Assembly (NCBI GenBank): GCA_963678675.1 | Contig: OY783192.1 | Span: 24,136,875 to 24,200,874, forward strand | Reading direction: 5' to 3' | Source: Xiphydria camelus | Lineage: Eukaryota; Arthropoda; Insecta; Hymenoptera; Xiphydriidae | DNA length: 64,000 bases | Shown here: positions 10,582-23,490 of the stretch, piece after piece | How positions within the stretch are numbered: position 1 is the stretch's first letter | Layout: the number at the start of each line of letters is the position of its first letter | Translations under genes and position numbers: made by a program | The notes under the pieces: model-generated | The model's database searches: none | What the model saw: only the letters and a program-made list of their open reading frames with translations | What the model was told of the DNA's origin: nothing

Positions 10582-11094
10582 ATGGAGTTCTTCAAGTCCT
10601 TTCTGCGAGCAATCGGCATCTGCCGCGGTCCTCCCCGAATCGACTTTACGGAAGAACTTCCGATCGAGGTGACTCAGATGATTTTTCGAAAATTGGATGA
10701 AAAATCAATCTTCAACGCAGCACTGGTATCACGCAAATGGTTGGCCATTTGCAAAGGTGATTGCCGGTTGAGATCTCGTGCCAGGCATCACACGAGATGT
10801 CGAATTATTCAGGAGAATCACTGGGCGGGTATTCCAAGCGGAGAAGCGAGAATTGCCGTAGAACCGCCGACTGATTCCCAGTGGTGCGCGATTCCTGTCA
10901 AGAGGTTTGACGTGGCCTCAGTATTTGACGCTCCCGGGAAACGGAGTAATCCACCACTGCTATATAGTAGTAGCTATCGCAGGAGAAATCCTGCTGGTCA
11001 AATCAGAGGTGGCACCAAGAGAAGGACGACTTTCGGTCTTGCACCTCACCGGCAGATCGGAGAAGTAAGCGGTAGACGTAGAATTCGCGTATAG
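10582..11094 (+). CDS. F-box protein, 170 aa (copy 6)
   Basis: Protein identical to copy 2. The downstream block carries the CTATACAGAAG variant at about 11303, as in the units of copies 4 and 9. Confidence 0.8.
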   Translation: MEFFKSFLRAIGICRGPPRIDFTEELPIEVTQMIFRKLDEKSIFNAALVSRKWLAICKGDCRLRSRARHHTRCRIIQENHWAGIPSGEARIAVEPPTDSQWCAIPVKRFDVASVFDAPGKRSNPPLLYSSSYRRRNPAGQIRGGTKRRTTFGLAPHRQIGEVSGRRRIRV

Positions 11095-12647
11095 AATATT
11101 AATACATAGGTGTAAGCTAAGTAGCAAGTTGACATGGCTTAATGCTGAAGAAGCGATATAGTTAATATACGATCACGATTGACGCCCTGGCGAGGTAATG
11201 ACGACAGCAGCCAACTCGATAGGATTGCCCAGACAGAAGAATGACCTAAAATTCCACGACAACCAACGATAATGACGACAGCAGCTAATACGGTAGAATT
11301 GCCTATACAGAAGAATGACCTTAAATTCCACGACGATCAATATTATAGTGAATCTTACGTTGATCGTCGTAGCATTGGAACTCATTATTCTGTCTAGGCT
11401 ATTCTACCGAATTAGCTGCTTGATTATCAGTCTGCGTACTAAATTTTGGTTGCCATCTCACCAGAGTCTCCACAGCGAGACGTCAGATAATATCGGGTAG
11501 CACACAACTTGACTGTTGGTGGAGCGGCGTGGGCATGATTTATTTCCACGATGAAATGTACTCTCTTTCAAGCTTGGAGCGTGATCACGATGTCTACAAT
11601 TTCACAGTCCCGCGACGACAACAGTTACTTACTTTGAACGCCGCGATGTTCCGTACTCTCGCACTGTTAAGGCCAAAGCAGGGGCTGTGAATGCACTTGC
11701 AGTCCCGTACCTTTCCCGAAAAGCTAATTGCCGAACGCTTCCTAATGAGTCACGCGTCACCTAACTAATTCACTTTACTAATTACCACTAGCCGTCGATT
11801 GCTTAACCCGCTTATACTGAGATGTAGCGACGAGATCTAACCGATTGTCTATCGGAAAAGCCATTCTTCTAGGAAATCCTAATAGACAGCGTACCCAGGT
11901 AATGGAGGTCGAATCATTCCTCCAAGACAATCCGACTCCTCCGTACGGTAAGGGCAACCACCGCTCGATCCCGTTAGGCACGTGACTCCTGGAAGCGTCA
12001 TCCCCCGCGTTTACACATTTTTTCTAGCCAATCATGGCACACCGCATAGCTCGCGCTATCTACACCGGCATTCTCATTCAGCGAATCAGGGCGTACCGCA
12101 TCGCCCACGCTATCCCCACTATCTGTTAGTTGTAAGATATATAAACCGCAACCGAATACACGTTGTTCAGTTGTATTAGTTCCGTATTCTCGTAATCAAG
12201 TGATCAGTGCCTCTACGTCGATCGGTGTGTCTTTACAGCCGTGAGTCATCTTTCGCAATCAGTGCTCATCAAACCGATTAACCTACGCGTGTTTTCAAGT
12301 TCTAGATTCGTACGATTTCTCTTACCATTTTAGCCCAATGAATATATGACTCTCTTGTTTCACCAAACCGGACCGGTTCATTCTTTCTCCTTCCTTACGG
12401 AACACTCACCGTTTCGGTATTATCAGTTGGTGAGGTTGGCGTACGCATACATGGCAGCATCCACTGCTACGCGACAGAGTGACTTCAGTGACCGCACGAA
12501 ACGCACCATGCGCAGCAAGGCGCTCCGGATGCGCAACGCCAGGTCCGCTCATGCGCAGTCCGCCGCGCGACCGCAGAGTGTAGGCCTATATAATGGCAGT
12601 TCTCGATGAGTAGCGTTCAATCGACGACTCGTCACTGAAGCATCGAC

Positions 12648-13160
12648 ATGGAGTTCTTCAAGTCCTTTCTGCGAGCAATCGGCATCTGCCGCGGTCCTCC
12701 CCGAATCGACTTTACGGAAGAACTTCCGATCGAGGTGACTCAGATGATTTTTCGAAAATTGGATGAAAAATCAATCTTCAACGCAGCACTGGTATCACGC
12801 AAATGGTTGGCCATTTGCAAAGGTGATTGCCGGTTGAGATCTCGTGCCAGGCATCACACGAGATGTCGAATTATTCAGGAGAATCACTGGGCGGGTATTC
12901 CAAGCGGAGAAGCGAGAATTGCCGTAGAACCGCCGACTGATTCCCAGTGGTGCGCGATTCCTGTCAAGAGGTTTGACGTGGCCTCAGTATTTGACGCTCC
13001 CGGGAAACGGAGTAATCCACCACTGCTATATAGTAGTAGCTATCGCAGGAGAAATCCTGCTGGTCAAATCAGAGGTGGCACCAAGAGAAGGACGACTTTC
13101 GGTCTTGCACCTCACCGGCAGATCGGAGAAGTAAGCGGTAGACGTAGAATTCGCGTATAG
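12648..13160 (+). CDS. F-box protein, 170 aa (copy 7)
   Basis: Protein identical to copy 2. The spacer has CCACTAGGCG (about 13851) instead of CCACTAGCCG, a variant shared with the units of copies 10, 11, 13 and 14. Confidence 0.8.
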   Translation: MEFFKSFLRAIGICRGPPRIDFTEELPIEVTQMIFRKLDEKSIFNAALVSRKWLAICKGDCRLRSRARHHTRCRIIQENHWAGIPSGEARIAVEPPTDSQWCAIPVKRFDVASVFDAPGKRSNPPLLYSSSYRRRNPAGQIRGGTKRRTTFGLAPHRQIGEVSGRRRIRV

Positions 13161-14713
13161 AATATTAATACATAGGTGTAAGCTAAGTAGCAAGTTGACA
13201 TGGCTTAATGCTGAAGAAGCGATATAGTTAATATACGATCACGATTGACGCCCTGGCGAGGTAATGACGACAGCAGCCAACTCGATAGGATTGCCCAGAC
13301 AGAAGAATGACCTAAAATTCCACGACAACCAACGATAATGACGACAGCAGCTAATACGGTAGAATTGCCTAGACAGAAAAATGACCTTAAATTCCACGAC
13401 GATCAATATTATAGTGAATCTTACGTTGATCGTCGTAGCATTGGAACTCATTATTCTGTCTAGGCTATTCTACCGAATTAGCTGCTTGATTATCAGTCTG
13501 CGTACTAAATTTTGGTTGCCATCTCACCAGAGTCTCCACAGCGAGACGTCAGATAATATCGGGTAGCACACAACTTGACTGTTGGTGGAGCGGCGTGGGC
13601 ATGATTTATTTCCACGATGAAATGTACTCTCTTTCAAGCTTGGAGCGTGATCACGATGTCTACAATTTCACAGTCCCGCGACGACAACAGTTACTTACTT
13701 TGAACGCCGCGATGTTCCGTACTCTCGCACTGTTAAGGCCAAAGCAGGGGCTGTGAATGCACTTGCAGTCCCGTACCTTTCCCGAAAAGCTAATTGCCGA
13801 ACGCTTCCTAATGAGTCACGCGTCACCTAACTAATTCACTTTACTAATTACCACTAGGCGTCGATTGCTTAACCCGCTTATACTGAGATGTAGCGACGAG
13901 ATCTAACCGATTGTCTATCGGAAAAGCCATTCTTCTAGGAAATCCTAATAGACAGCGTACCCAGGTAATGGAGGTCGAATCATTCCTCCAAGACAATCCG
14001 ACTCCTCCGTACGGTAAGGGCAACCACCGCTCGATCCCGTTAGGCACGTGACTCCTGGAAGCGTCATCCCCCGCGTTTACACATTTTTTCTAGCCAATCA
14101 TGGCACACCGCATAGCTCGCGCTATCTACACCGGCATTCTCATTCAGCGAATCAGGGCGTACCGCATCGCCCACGCTATCCCCACTATCTGTTAGTTGTA
14201 AGATATATAAACCGCAACCGAATACACGTTGTTCAGTTGTATTAGTTCCGTATTCTCGTAATCAAGTGATCAGTGCCTCTACGTCGATCGGTGTGTCTTT
14301 ACAGCCGTGAGTCATCTTTCGCAATCAGTGCTCATCAAACCGATTAACCTACGCGTGTTTTCAAGTTCTAGATTCGTACGATTTCTCTTACCATTTTAGC
14401 CCAATGAATATATGACTCTCTTGTTTCACCAAACCGGACCGGTTCATTCTTTCTCCTTCCTTACGGAACACTCACCGTTTCGGTATTATCAGTTGGTGAG
14501 GTTGGCGTACGCATACATGGCAGCATCCACTGCTACGCGACAGAGTGACTTCAGTGACCGCACGAAACGCACCATGCGCAGCAAGGCGCTCCGGATGCGC
14601 AACGCCAGGTCCGCTCATGCGCAGTCCGCCGCGCGACCGCAGAGTGTAGGCCTATATAATGGCAGTTCTCGATGAGTAGCGTTCAATCGACGACTCGTCA
14701 CTGAAGCATCGAC

Positions 14714-15226
14714 ATGGAGTTCTTCAAGTCCTTTCTGCGAGCAATCGGCATCTGCCGCGGTCCTCCCCGAATCGACTTTACGGAAGAACTTCCGATCGAG
14801 GTGACTCAGATGATTTTTCGAAAATTGGATGAAAAATCAATCTTCAACGCAGCACTGGTATCACGCAAATGGTTGGCCATTTGCAAAGGTGATTGCCGGT
14901 TGAGATCTCGTGCCAGGCATCACACGAGATGTCGAATTATTCAGGAGAATCACTGGGCGGGTATTCCAAGCGGAGAAGCGAGAATTGCCGTAGAACCGCC
15001 GACTGATTCCCAGTGGTGCGCGATTCCTGTCAAGAGGTTTGACGTGGCCTCAGTATTTGACGCTCCCGGGAAACGGAGTAATCCACCACTGCTATATAGT
15101 AGTAGCTATCGCAGGAGAAATCCTGCTGGTCAAATCAGAGGTGGCACCAAGAGAAGGACGACTTTCGGTCTTGCACCTCACCGGCAGATCGGAGAAGTAA
15201 GCGGTAGACGTAGAATTCGCGTATAG
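14714..15226 (+). CDS. F-box protein, 170 aa (copy 8)
   Basis: Protein identical to copy 2. The unit shares both rare markers of the copy 3 unit (GACATAG at about 15287, CTAGCTAA at about 15894), exactly five units away. Confidence 0.8.
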   Translation: MEFFKSFLRAIGICRGPPRIDFTEELPIEVTQMIFRKLDEKSIFNAALVSRKWLAICKGDCRLRSRARHHTRCRIIQENHWAGIPSGEARIAVEPPTDSQWCAIPVKRFDVASVFDAPGKRSNPPLLYSSSYRRRNPAGQIRGGTKRRTTFGLAPHRQIGEVSGRRRIRV

Positions 15227-16779
15227 AATATTAATACATAGGTGTAAGCTAAGTAGCAAGTTGACATGGCTTAATGCTGAAGAAGCGACATAGTTAATAT
15301 ACGATCACGATTGACGCCCTGGCGAGGTAATGACGACAGCAGCCAACTCGATAGGATTGCCCAGACAGAAGAATGACCTAAAATTCCACGACAACCAACG
15401 ATAATGACGACAGCAGCTAATACGGTAGAATTGCCTAGACAGAAAAATGACCTTAAATTCCACGACGATCAATATTATAGTGAATCTTACGTTGATCGTC
15501 GTAGCATTGGAACTCATTATTCTGTCTAGGCTATTCTACCGAATTAGCTGCTTGATTATCAGTCTGCGTACTAAATTTTGGTTGCCATCTCACCAGAGTC
15601 TCCACAGCGAGACGTCAGATAATATCGGGTAGCACACAACTTGACTGTTGGTGGAGCGGCGTGGGCATGATTTATTTCCACGATGAAATGTACTCTCTTT
15701 CAAGCTTGGAGCGTGATCACGATGTCTACAATTTCACAGTCCCGCGACGACAACAGTTACTTACTTTGAACGCCGCGATGTTCCGTACTCTCGCACTGTT
15801 AAGGCCAAAGCAGGGGCTGTGAATGCACTTGCAGTCCCGTACCTTTCCCGAAAAGCTAATTGCCGAACGCTTCCTAATGAGTCACGCGTCACCTAGCTAA
15901 TTCACTTTACTAATTACCACTAGCCGTCGATTGCTTAACCCGCTTATACTGAGATGTAGCGACGAGATCTAACCGATTGTCTATCGGAAAAGCCATTCTT
16001 CTAGGAAATCCTAATAGACAGCGTACCCAGGTAATGGAGGTCGAATCATTCCTCCAAGACAATCCGACTCCTCCGTACGGTAAGGGCAACCACCGCTCGA
16101 TCCCGTTAGGCACGTGACTCCTGGAAGCGTCATCCCCCGCGTTTACACATTTTTTCTAGCCAATCATGGCACACCGCATAGCTCGCGCTATCTACACCGG
16201 CATTCTCATTCAGCGAATCAGGGCGTACCGCATCGCCCACGCTATCCCCACTATCTGTTAGTTGTAAGATATATAAACCGCAACCGAATACACGTTGTTC
16301 AGTTGTATTAGTTCCGTATTCTCGTAATCAAGTGATCAGTGCCTCTACGTCGATCGGTGTGTCTTTACAGCCGTGAGTCATCTTTCGCAATCAGTGCTCA
16401 TCAAACCGATTAACCTACGCGTGTTTTCAAGTTCTAGATTCGTACGATTTCTCTTACCATTTTAGCCCAATGAATATATGACTCTCTTGTTTCACCAAAC
16501 CGGACCGGTTCATTCTTTCTCCTTCCTTACGGAACACTCACCGTTTCGGTATTATCAGTTGGTGAGGTTGGCGTACGCATACATGGCAGCATCCACTGCT
16601 ACGCGACAGAGTGACTTCAGTGACCGCACGAAACGCACCATGCGCAGCAAGGCGCTCCGGATGCGCAACGCCAGGTCCGCTCATGCGCAGTCCGCCGCGC
16701 GACCGCAGAGTGTAGGCCTATATAATGGCAGTTCTCGATGAGTAGCGTTCAATCGACGACTCGTCACTGAAGCATCGAC

Positions 16780-17292
16780 ATGGAGTTCTTCAAGTCCTTT
16801 CTGCGAGCAATCGGCATCTGCCGCGGTCCTCCCCGAATCGACTTTACGGAAGAACTTCCGATCGAGGTGACTCAGATGATTTTTCGAAAATTGGATGAAA
16901 AATCAATCTTCAACGCAGCACTGGTATCACGCAAATGGTTGGCCATTTGCAAAGGTGATTGCCGGTTGAGATCTCGTGCCAGGCATCACACGAGATGTCG
17001 AATTATTCAGGAGAATCACTGGGCGGGTATTCCAAGCGGAGAAGCGAGAATTGCCGTAGAACCGCCGACTGATTCCCAGTGGTGCGCGATTCCTGTCAAG
17101 AGGTTTGACGTGGCCTCAGTATTTGACGCTCCCGGGAAACGGAGTAATCCACCACTGCTATATAGTAGTAGCTATCGCAGGAGAAATCCTGCTGGTCAAA
17201 TCAGAGGTGGCACCAAGAGAAGGACGACTTTCGGTCTTGCACCTCACCGGCAGATCGGAGAAGTAAGCGGTAGACGTAGAATTCGCGTATAG
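16780..17292 (+). CDS. F-box protein, 170 aa (copy 9)
   Basis: Protein identical to copy 2. The downstream block has the CTATACAGAAG variant (about 17501). Private changes in the spacer include CCACTATGAA near 17746 and GATTACTT near 17996. Confidence 0.8.
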   Translation: MEFFKSFLRAIGICRGPPRIDFTEELPIEVTQMIFRKLDEKSIFNAALVSRKWLAICKGDCRLRSRARHHTRCRIIQENHWAGIPSGEARIAVEPPTDSQWCAIPVKRFDVASVFDAPGKRSNPPLLYSSSYRRRNPAGQIRGGTKRRTTFGLAPHRQIGEVSGRRRIRV

Positions 17293-18845
17293 AATATTAA
17301 TACATAGGTGTAAGCTAAGTAGCAAGTTGACATGGCTTAATGCTGAAGAAGCGATATAGTTAATATACGATCACGATTGACGCCCTGGCGAGGTAATGAC
17401 GACAGCAGCCAACTCGATAGGATTGCCCAGACAGAAGAATGACCTAAAATTCCACGACAACCAACGATAATGACGACAGCAGCTAATACGGTAGAATTGC
17501 CTATACAGAAGAATGACCTTAAATTCCACGACGATCAATATTATAGTGAATCTTACGTTGATCGTCGTAGCATTGGAACTCATTATTCTGTCTAGGCTAT
17601 TCTACCGAATTAGCTGCTTGATTATCAGTCTGCGTACTAAATTTTGGTTGCCATCTCACCAGAGTCTCCACAGCGAGACGTCAGATAATATCGGGTAGCA
17701 CACAACTTGACTGTTGGTGGAGCGGCGTGGGCATGATTTATTTCCACTATGAAATGTACTCTCTTTCAAGCTTGGAGCGTGATCACGATGTCTACAATTT
17801 CACAGTCCCGCGACGACAACAGTTACTTACTTTGAACGCCGCGATGTTCCGTACTCTCGCACTGTTAAGGCCAAAGCAGGGGCTGTGAATGCACTTGCAG
17901 TCCCGTACCTTTCCCGAAAAGCTAATTGCCGAACGCTTCCTAATGAGTCACGCGTCACCTAACTAATTCACTTTACTAATTACCACTAGCCGTCGATTAC
18001 TTAACCCGCTTATACTGAGATGTAGCGACGAGATCTAACCGATTGTCTATCGGAAAAGCCATTCTTCTAGGAAATCCTAATAGACAGCGTACCCAGGTAA
18101 TGGAGGTCGAATCATTCCTCCAAGACAATCCGACTCCTCCGTACGGTAAGGGCAACCACCGCTCGATCCCGTTAGGCACGTGACTCCTGGAAGCGTCATC
18201 CCCCGCGTTTACACATTTTTTCTAGCCAATCATGGCACACCGCATAGCTCGCGCTATCTACACCGGCATTCTCATTCAGCGAATCAGGGCGTACCGCATC
18301 GCCCACGCTATCCCCACTATCTGTTAGTTGTAAGATATATAAACCGCAACCGAATACACGTTGTTCAGTTGTATTAGTTCCGTATTCTCGTAATCAAGTG
18401 ATCAGTGCCTCTACGTCGATCGGTGTGTCTTTACAGCCGTGAGTCATCTTTCGCAATCAGTGCTCATCAAACCGAATAACCTACGCGTGTTTTCAAGTTC
18501 TAGATTCGTACGATTTCTCTTACCATTTTAGCCCAATGAATATATGACTCTCTTGTTTCACCAAACCGGACCGGTTTATTCTTTCTCCTTCCTTACGGAA
18601 CACTCACCGTTTCGGTATTATCAGTTGGTGAGGTTGGCGTACGCATACATGGCAGCATCCACTGCTACGCGACAGAGTGACTTCAGTGACCGCACGAAAC
18701 GCACCATGCGCAGCAAGGCGCTCCGGATGCGCAACGCCAGGTCCGCTCATGCGCAGTCCGCCGCGCGACCGCAGAGTGTAGGCCTATATAATGGCAGTTC
18801 TCGATGAGTAGCGTTCAATCGACGACTCGTCACTGAAGCATCGAC

Positions 18846-19358
18846 ATGGAGTTCTTCAAGTCCTTTCTGCGAGCAATCGGCATCTGCCGCGGTCCTCCCC
18901 GAATCGACTTTACGGAAGAACTTCCGATCGAGGTGACTCAGATGATTTTTCGAAAATTGGATGAAAAATCAATCTTCAACGCAGCACTGGTATCACGCAA
19001 ATGGTTGGCCATTTGCAAAGGTGATTGCCGGTTGAGATCTCGTGCCAGGCATCACACGAGATGTCGAATTATTCAGGAGAATCACTGGGCGGGTATTCCA
19101 AGCGGAGAAGCGAGAATTGCCGTAGAACCGCCGACTGATTCCCAGTGGTGCGCGATTCCTGTCAAGAGGTTTGACGTGGCCTCAGTATTTGACGCTCCCG
19201 GGAAACGGAGTAATCCACCACTGCTATATAGTAGTAGCTATCGCAGGAGAAATCCTGCTGGTCAAATCAGAGGTGGCACCAAGAGAAGGACGACTTTCGG
19301 TCTTGCACCTCACCGGCAGATCGGAGAAGTAAGCGGTAGACGTAGAATTCGCGTATAG
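18846..19358 (+). CDS. F-box protein, 170 aa (copy 10)
   Basis: Protein identical to copy 2. The upstream region has GGTTTATTC (about 18574) and the spacer has CCACTAGGCG (about 20049); the pair is shared with the units of copies 11 and 13. Confidence 0.8.
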   Translation: MEFFKSFLRAIGICRGPPRIDFTEELPIEVTQMIFRKLDEKSIFNAALVSRKWLAICKGDCRLRSRARHHTRCRIIQENHWAGIPSGEARIAVEPPTDSQWCAIPVKRFDVASVFDAPGKRSNPPLLYSSSYRRRNPAGQIRGGTKRRTTFGLAPHRQIGEVSGRRRIRV

Positions 19359-20911
19359 AATATTAATACATAGGTGTAAGCTAAGTAGCAAGTTGACATG
19401 GCTTAATGCTGAAGAAGCGATATAGTTAATATACGATCACGATTGACGCCCTGGCGAGGTAATGACGACAGCAGCCAACTCGATAGGATTGCCCAGACAG
19501 AAGAATGACCTAAAATTCCACGACAACCAACGATAATGACGACAGCAGCTAATACGGTAGAATTGCCTAGACAGAAAAATGACCTTAAATTCCACGACGA
19601 TCAATATTATAGTGAATCTTACGTTGATCGTCGTAGCATTGGAACTCATTATTCTGTCTAGGCTATTCTACCGAATTAGCTGCTTGATTATCAGTCTGCG
19701 TACTAAATTTTGGTTGCCATCTCACCAGAGTCTCCACAGCGAGACGTCAGATAATATCGGGTAGCACACAACTTGACTGTTGGTGGAGCGGCGTGGGCAT
19801 GATTTATTTCCACGATGAAATGTACTCTCTTTCAAGCTTGGAGCGTGATCACGATGTCTACAATTTCACAGTCCCGCGACGACAACAGTTACTTACTTTG
19901 AACGCCGCGATGTTCCGTACTCTCGCACTGTTAAGGCCAAAGCAGGGGCTGTGAATGCACTTGCAGTCCCGTACCTTTCCCGAAAAGCTAATTGCCGAAC
20001 GCTTCCTAATGAGTCACGCGTCACCTAACTAATTCACTTTACTAATTACCACTAGGCGTCGATTGCTTAACCCGCTTATACTGAGATGTAGCGACGAGAT
20101 CTAACCGATTGTCTATCGGAAAAGCCATTCTTCTAGGAAATCCTAATAGACAGCGTACCCAGGTAATGGAGGTCGAATCATTCCTCCAAGACAATCCGAC
20201 TCCTCCGTACGGTAAGGGCAACCACCGCTCGATCCCGTTAGGCACGTGACTCCTGGAAGCGTCATCCCCCGCGTTTACACATTTTTTCTAGCCAATCATG
20301 GCACACCGCATAGCTCGCGCTATCTACACCGGCATTCTCATTCAGCGAATCAGGGCGTACCGCATCGCCCACGCTATCCCCACTATCTGTTAGTTGTAAG
20401 ATATATAAACCGCAACCGAATACACGTTGTTCAGTTGTATTAGTTCCGTATTCTCGTAATCAAGTGATCAGTGCCTCTACGTCGATCGGTGTGTCTTTAC
20501 AGCCGTGAGTCATCTTTCGCAATCAGTGCTCATCAAACCGATTAACCTACGCGTGTTTTCAAGTTCTAGATTCGTACGATTTCTCTTACCATTTTAGCCC
20601 AATGAATATATGACTCTCTTGTTTCACCAAACCGGACCGGTTTATTCTTTCTCCTTCCTTACGGAACACTCACCGTTTCGGTATTATCAGTTGGTGAGGT
20701 TGGCGTACGCATACATGGCAGCATCCACTGCTACGCGACAGAGTGACTTCAGTGACCGCACGAAACGCACCATGCGCAGCAAGGCGCTCCGGATGCGCAA
20801 CGCCAGGTCCGCTCATGCGCAGTCCGCCGCGCGACCGCAGAGTGTAGGCCTATATAATGGCAGTTCTCGATGAGTAGCGTTCAATCGACGACTCGTCACT
20901 GAAGCATCGAC

Positions 20912-21424
20912 ATGGAGTTCTTCAAGTCCTTTCTGCGAGCAATCGGCATCTGCCGCGGTCCTCCCCGAATCGACTTTACGGAAGAACTTCCGATCGAGGT
21001 GACTCAGATGATTTTTCGAAAATTGGATGAAAAATCAATCTTCAACGCAGCACTGGTATCACGCAAATGGTTGGCCATTTGCAAAGGTGATTGCCGGTTG
21101 AGATCTCGTGCCAGGCATCACACGAGATGTCGAATTATTCAGGAGAATCACTGGGCGGGTATTCCAAGCGGAGAAGCGAGAATTGCCGTAGAACCGCCGA
21201 CTGATTCCCAGTGGTGCGCGATTCCTGTCAAGAGGTTTGACGTGGCCTCAGTATTTGACGCTCCCGGGAAACGGAGTAATCCACCACTGCTATATAGTAG
21301 TAGCTATCGCAGGAGAAATCCTGCTGGTCAAATCAGAGGTGGCACCAAGAGAAGGACGACTTTCGGTCTTGCACCTCACCGGCAGATCGGAGAAGTAAGC
21401 GGTAGACGTAGAATTCGCGTATAG
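20912..21424 (+). CDS. F-box protein, 170 aa (copy 11)
   Basis: Protein identical to copy 2; carries the same upstream GGTTTATTC and spacer CCACTAGGCG pair as copy 10. Confidence 0.8.
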   Translation: MEFFKSFLRAIGICRGPPRIDFTEELPIEVTQMIFRKLDEKSIFNAALVSRKWLAICKGDCRLRSRARHHTRCRIIQENHWAGIPSGEARIAVEPPTDSQWCAIPVKRFDVASVFDAPGKRSNPPLLYSSSYRRRNPAGQIRGGTKRRTTFGLAPHRQIGEVSGRRRIRV

Positions 21425-22977
21425 AATATTAATACATAGGTGTAAGCTAAGTAGCAAGTTGACATGGCTTAATGCTGAAGAAGCGATATAGTTAATATAC
21501 GATCACGATTGACGCCCTGGCGAGGTAATGACGACAGCAGCCAACTCGATAGGATTGCCCAGACAGAAGAATGACCTAAAATTCCACGACAACCAACGAT
21601 AATGACGACAGCAGCTAATACGGTAGAATTGCCTAGACAGAAAAATGACCTTAAATTCCACGACGATCAATATTATAGTGAATCTTACGTTGATCGTCGT
21701 AGCATTGGAACTCATTATTCTGTCTAGGCTATTCTACCGAATTAGCTGCTTGATTATCAGTCTGCGTACTAAATTTTGGTTGCCATCTCACCAGAGTCTC
21801 CACAGCGAGACGTCAGATAATATCGGGTAGCACACAACTTGACTGTTGGTGGAGCGGCGTGGGCATGATTTATTTCCACGATGAAATGTACTCTCTTTCA
21901 AGCTTGGAGCGTGATCACGATGTCTACAATTTCACAGTCCCGCGACGACAACAGTTACTTACTTTGAACGCCGCGATGTTCCGTACTCTCGCACTGTTAA
22001 GGCCAAAGCAGGGGCTGTGAATGCACTTGCAGTCCCGTACCTTTCCCGAAAAGCTAATTGCCGAACGCTTCCTAATGAGTCACGCGTCACCTAACTAATT
22101 CACTTTACTAATTACCACTAGGCGTCGATTGCTTAACCCGCTTATACTGAGATGTAGCGACGAGATCTAACCGATTGTCTATCGGAAAAGCCATTCTTCT
22201 AGGAAATCCTAATAGACAGCGTACCCAGGTAATGGAGGTCGAATCATTCCTCCAAGACAATCCGACTCCTCCGTACGGTAAGGGCAACCACCGCTCGATC
22301 CCGTTAGGCACGTGACTCCTGGAAGCGTCATCCCCCGCGTTTACACATTTTTTCTAGCCAATCATGGCACACCGCATAGCTCGCGCTATCTACACCGGCA
22401 TTCTCATTCAGCGAATCAGGGCGTACCGCATCGCCCACGCTATCCCCACTATCTGTTAGTTGTAAGATATATAAACCGCAACCGAATACACGTTGTTCAG
22501 TTGTATTAGTTCCGTATTCTCGTAATCAAGTGATCAGTGCCTCTACGTCGATCGGTGTGTCTTTACAGCCGTGAGTCATCTTTCGCAATCAGTGCTCATC
22601 AAACCGATTAACCTACGCGTGTTTTCAAGTTCTAGATTCGTACGATTTCTCTTACCATTTTAGCCCAATGAATATATGACTCTCTTGTTTCACCAAACCG
22701 GACCGGTTCATTCTTTCTCCTTCCTTACGGAACACTCACCGTTTCGGTATTATCAGTTGGTGAGGTTGGCGTACGCATACATGGCAGCATCCACTGCTAC
22801 GCGACAGAGTGACTTCAGTGACCGCACGAAACGCACCATGCGCAGCAAGGCGCTCCGGATGCGCAACGCCAGGTCCGCTCATGCGCAGTCCGCCGCGCGA
22901 CCGCAGAGTGTAGGCCTATATAATGGCAGTTCTCGATGAGTAGCGTTCAATCGACGACTCGTCACTGAAGCATCGAC

Positions 22978-23490
22978 ATGGAGTTCTTCAAGTCCTTTCT
23001 GCGAGCAATCGGCATCTGCCGCGGTCCTCCCCGAATCGACTTTACGGAAGAACTTCCGATCGAGGTGACTCAGATGATTTTTCGAAAATTGGATGAAAAA
23101 TCAATCTTCAACGCAGCACTGGTATCACGCAAATGGTTGGCCATTTGCAAAGGTGATTGCCGGTTGAGATCTCGTGCCAGGCATCACACGAGATGTCGAA
23201 TTATTCAGGAGAATCACTGGGCGGGTATTCCAAGCGGAGAAGCGAGAATTGCCGTAGAACCGCCGACTGATTCCCAGTGGTGCGCGATTCCTGTCAAGAG
23301 GTTTGACGTGGCCTCAGTATTTGACGCTCCCGGGAAACGGAGTAATCCACCACTGCTATATAGTAGTAGCTATCGCAGGAGAAATCCTGCTGGTCAAATC
23401 AGAGGTGGCACCAAGAGAAGGACGACTTTCGGTCTTGCACCTCACCGGCAGATCGGAGAAGTAAGCGGTAGACGTAGAATTCGCGTATAG
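22978..23490 (+). CDS. F-box protein, 170 aa (copy 12)
   Basis: Protein identical to copy 2; consensus state at the array markers I compared (GGTTCATTC upstream, CCACTAGCCG downstream). Confidence 0.8.
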   Translation: MEFFKSFLRAIGICRGPPRIDFTEELPIEVTQMIFRKLDEKSIFNAALVSRKWLAICKGDCRLRSRARHHTRCRIIQENHWAGIPSGEARIAVEPPTDSQWCAIPVKRFDVASVFDAPGKRSNPPLLYSSSYRRRNPAGQIRGGTKRRTTFGLAPHRQIGEVSGRRRIRV

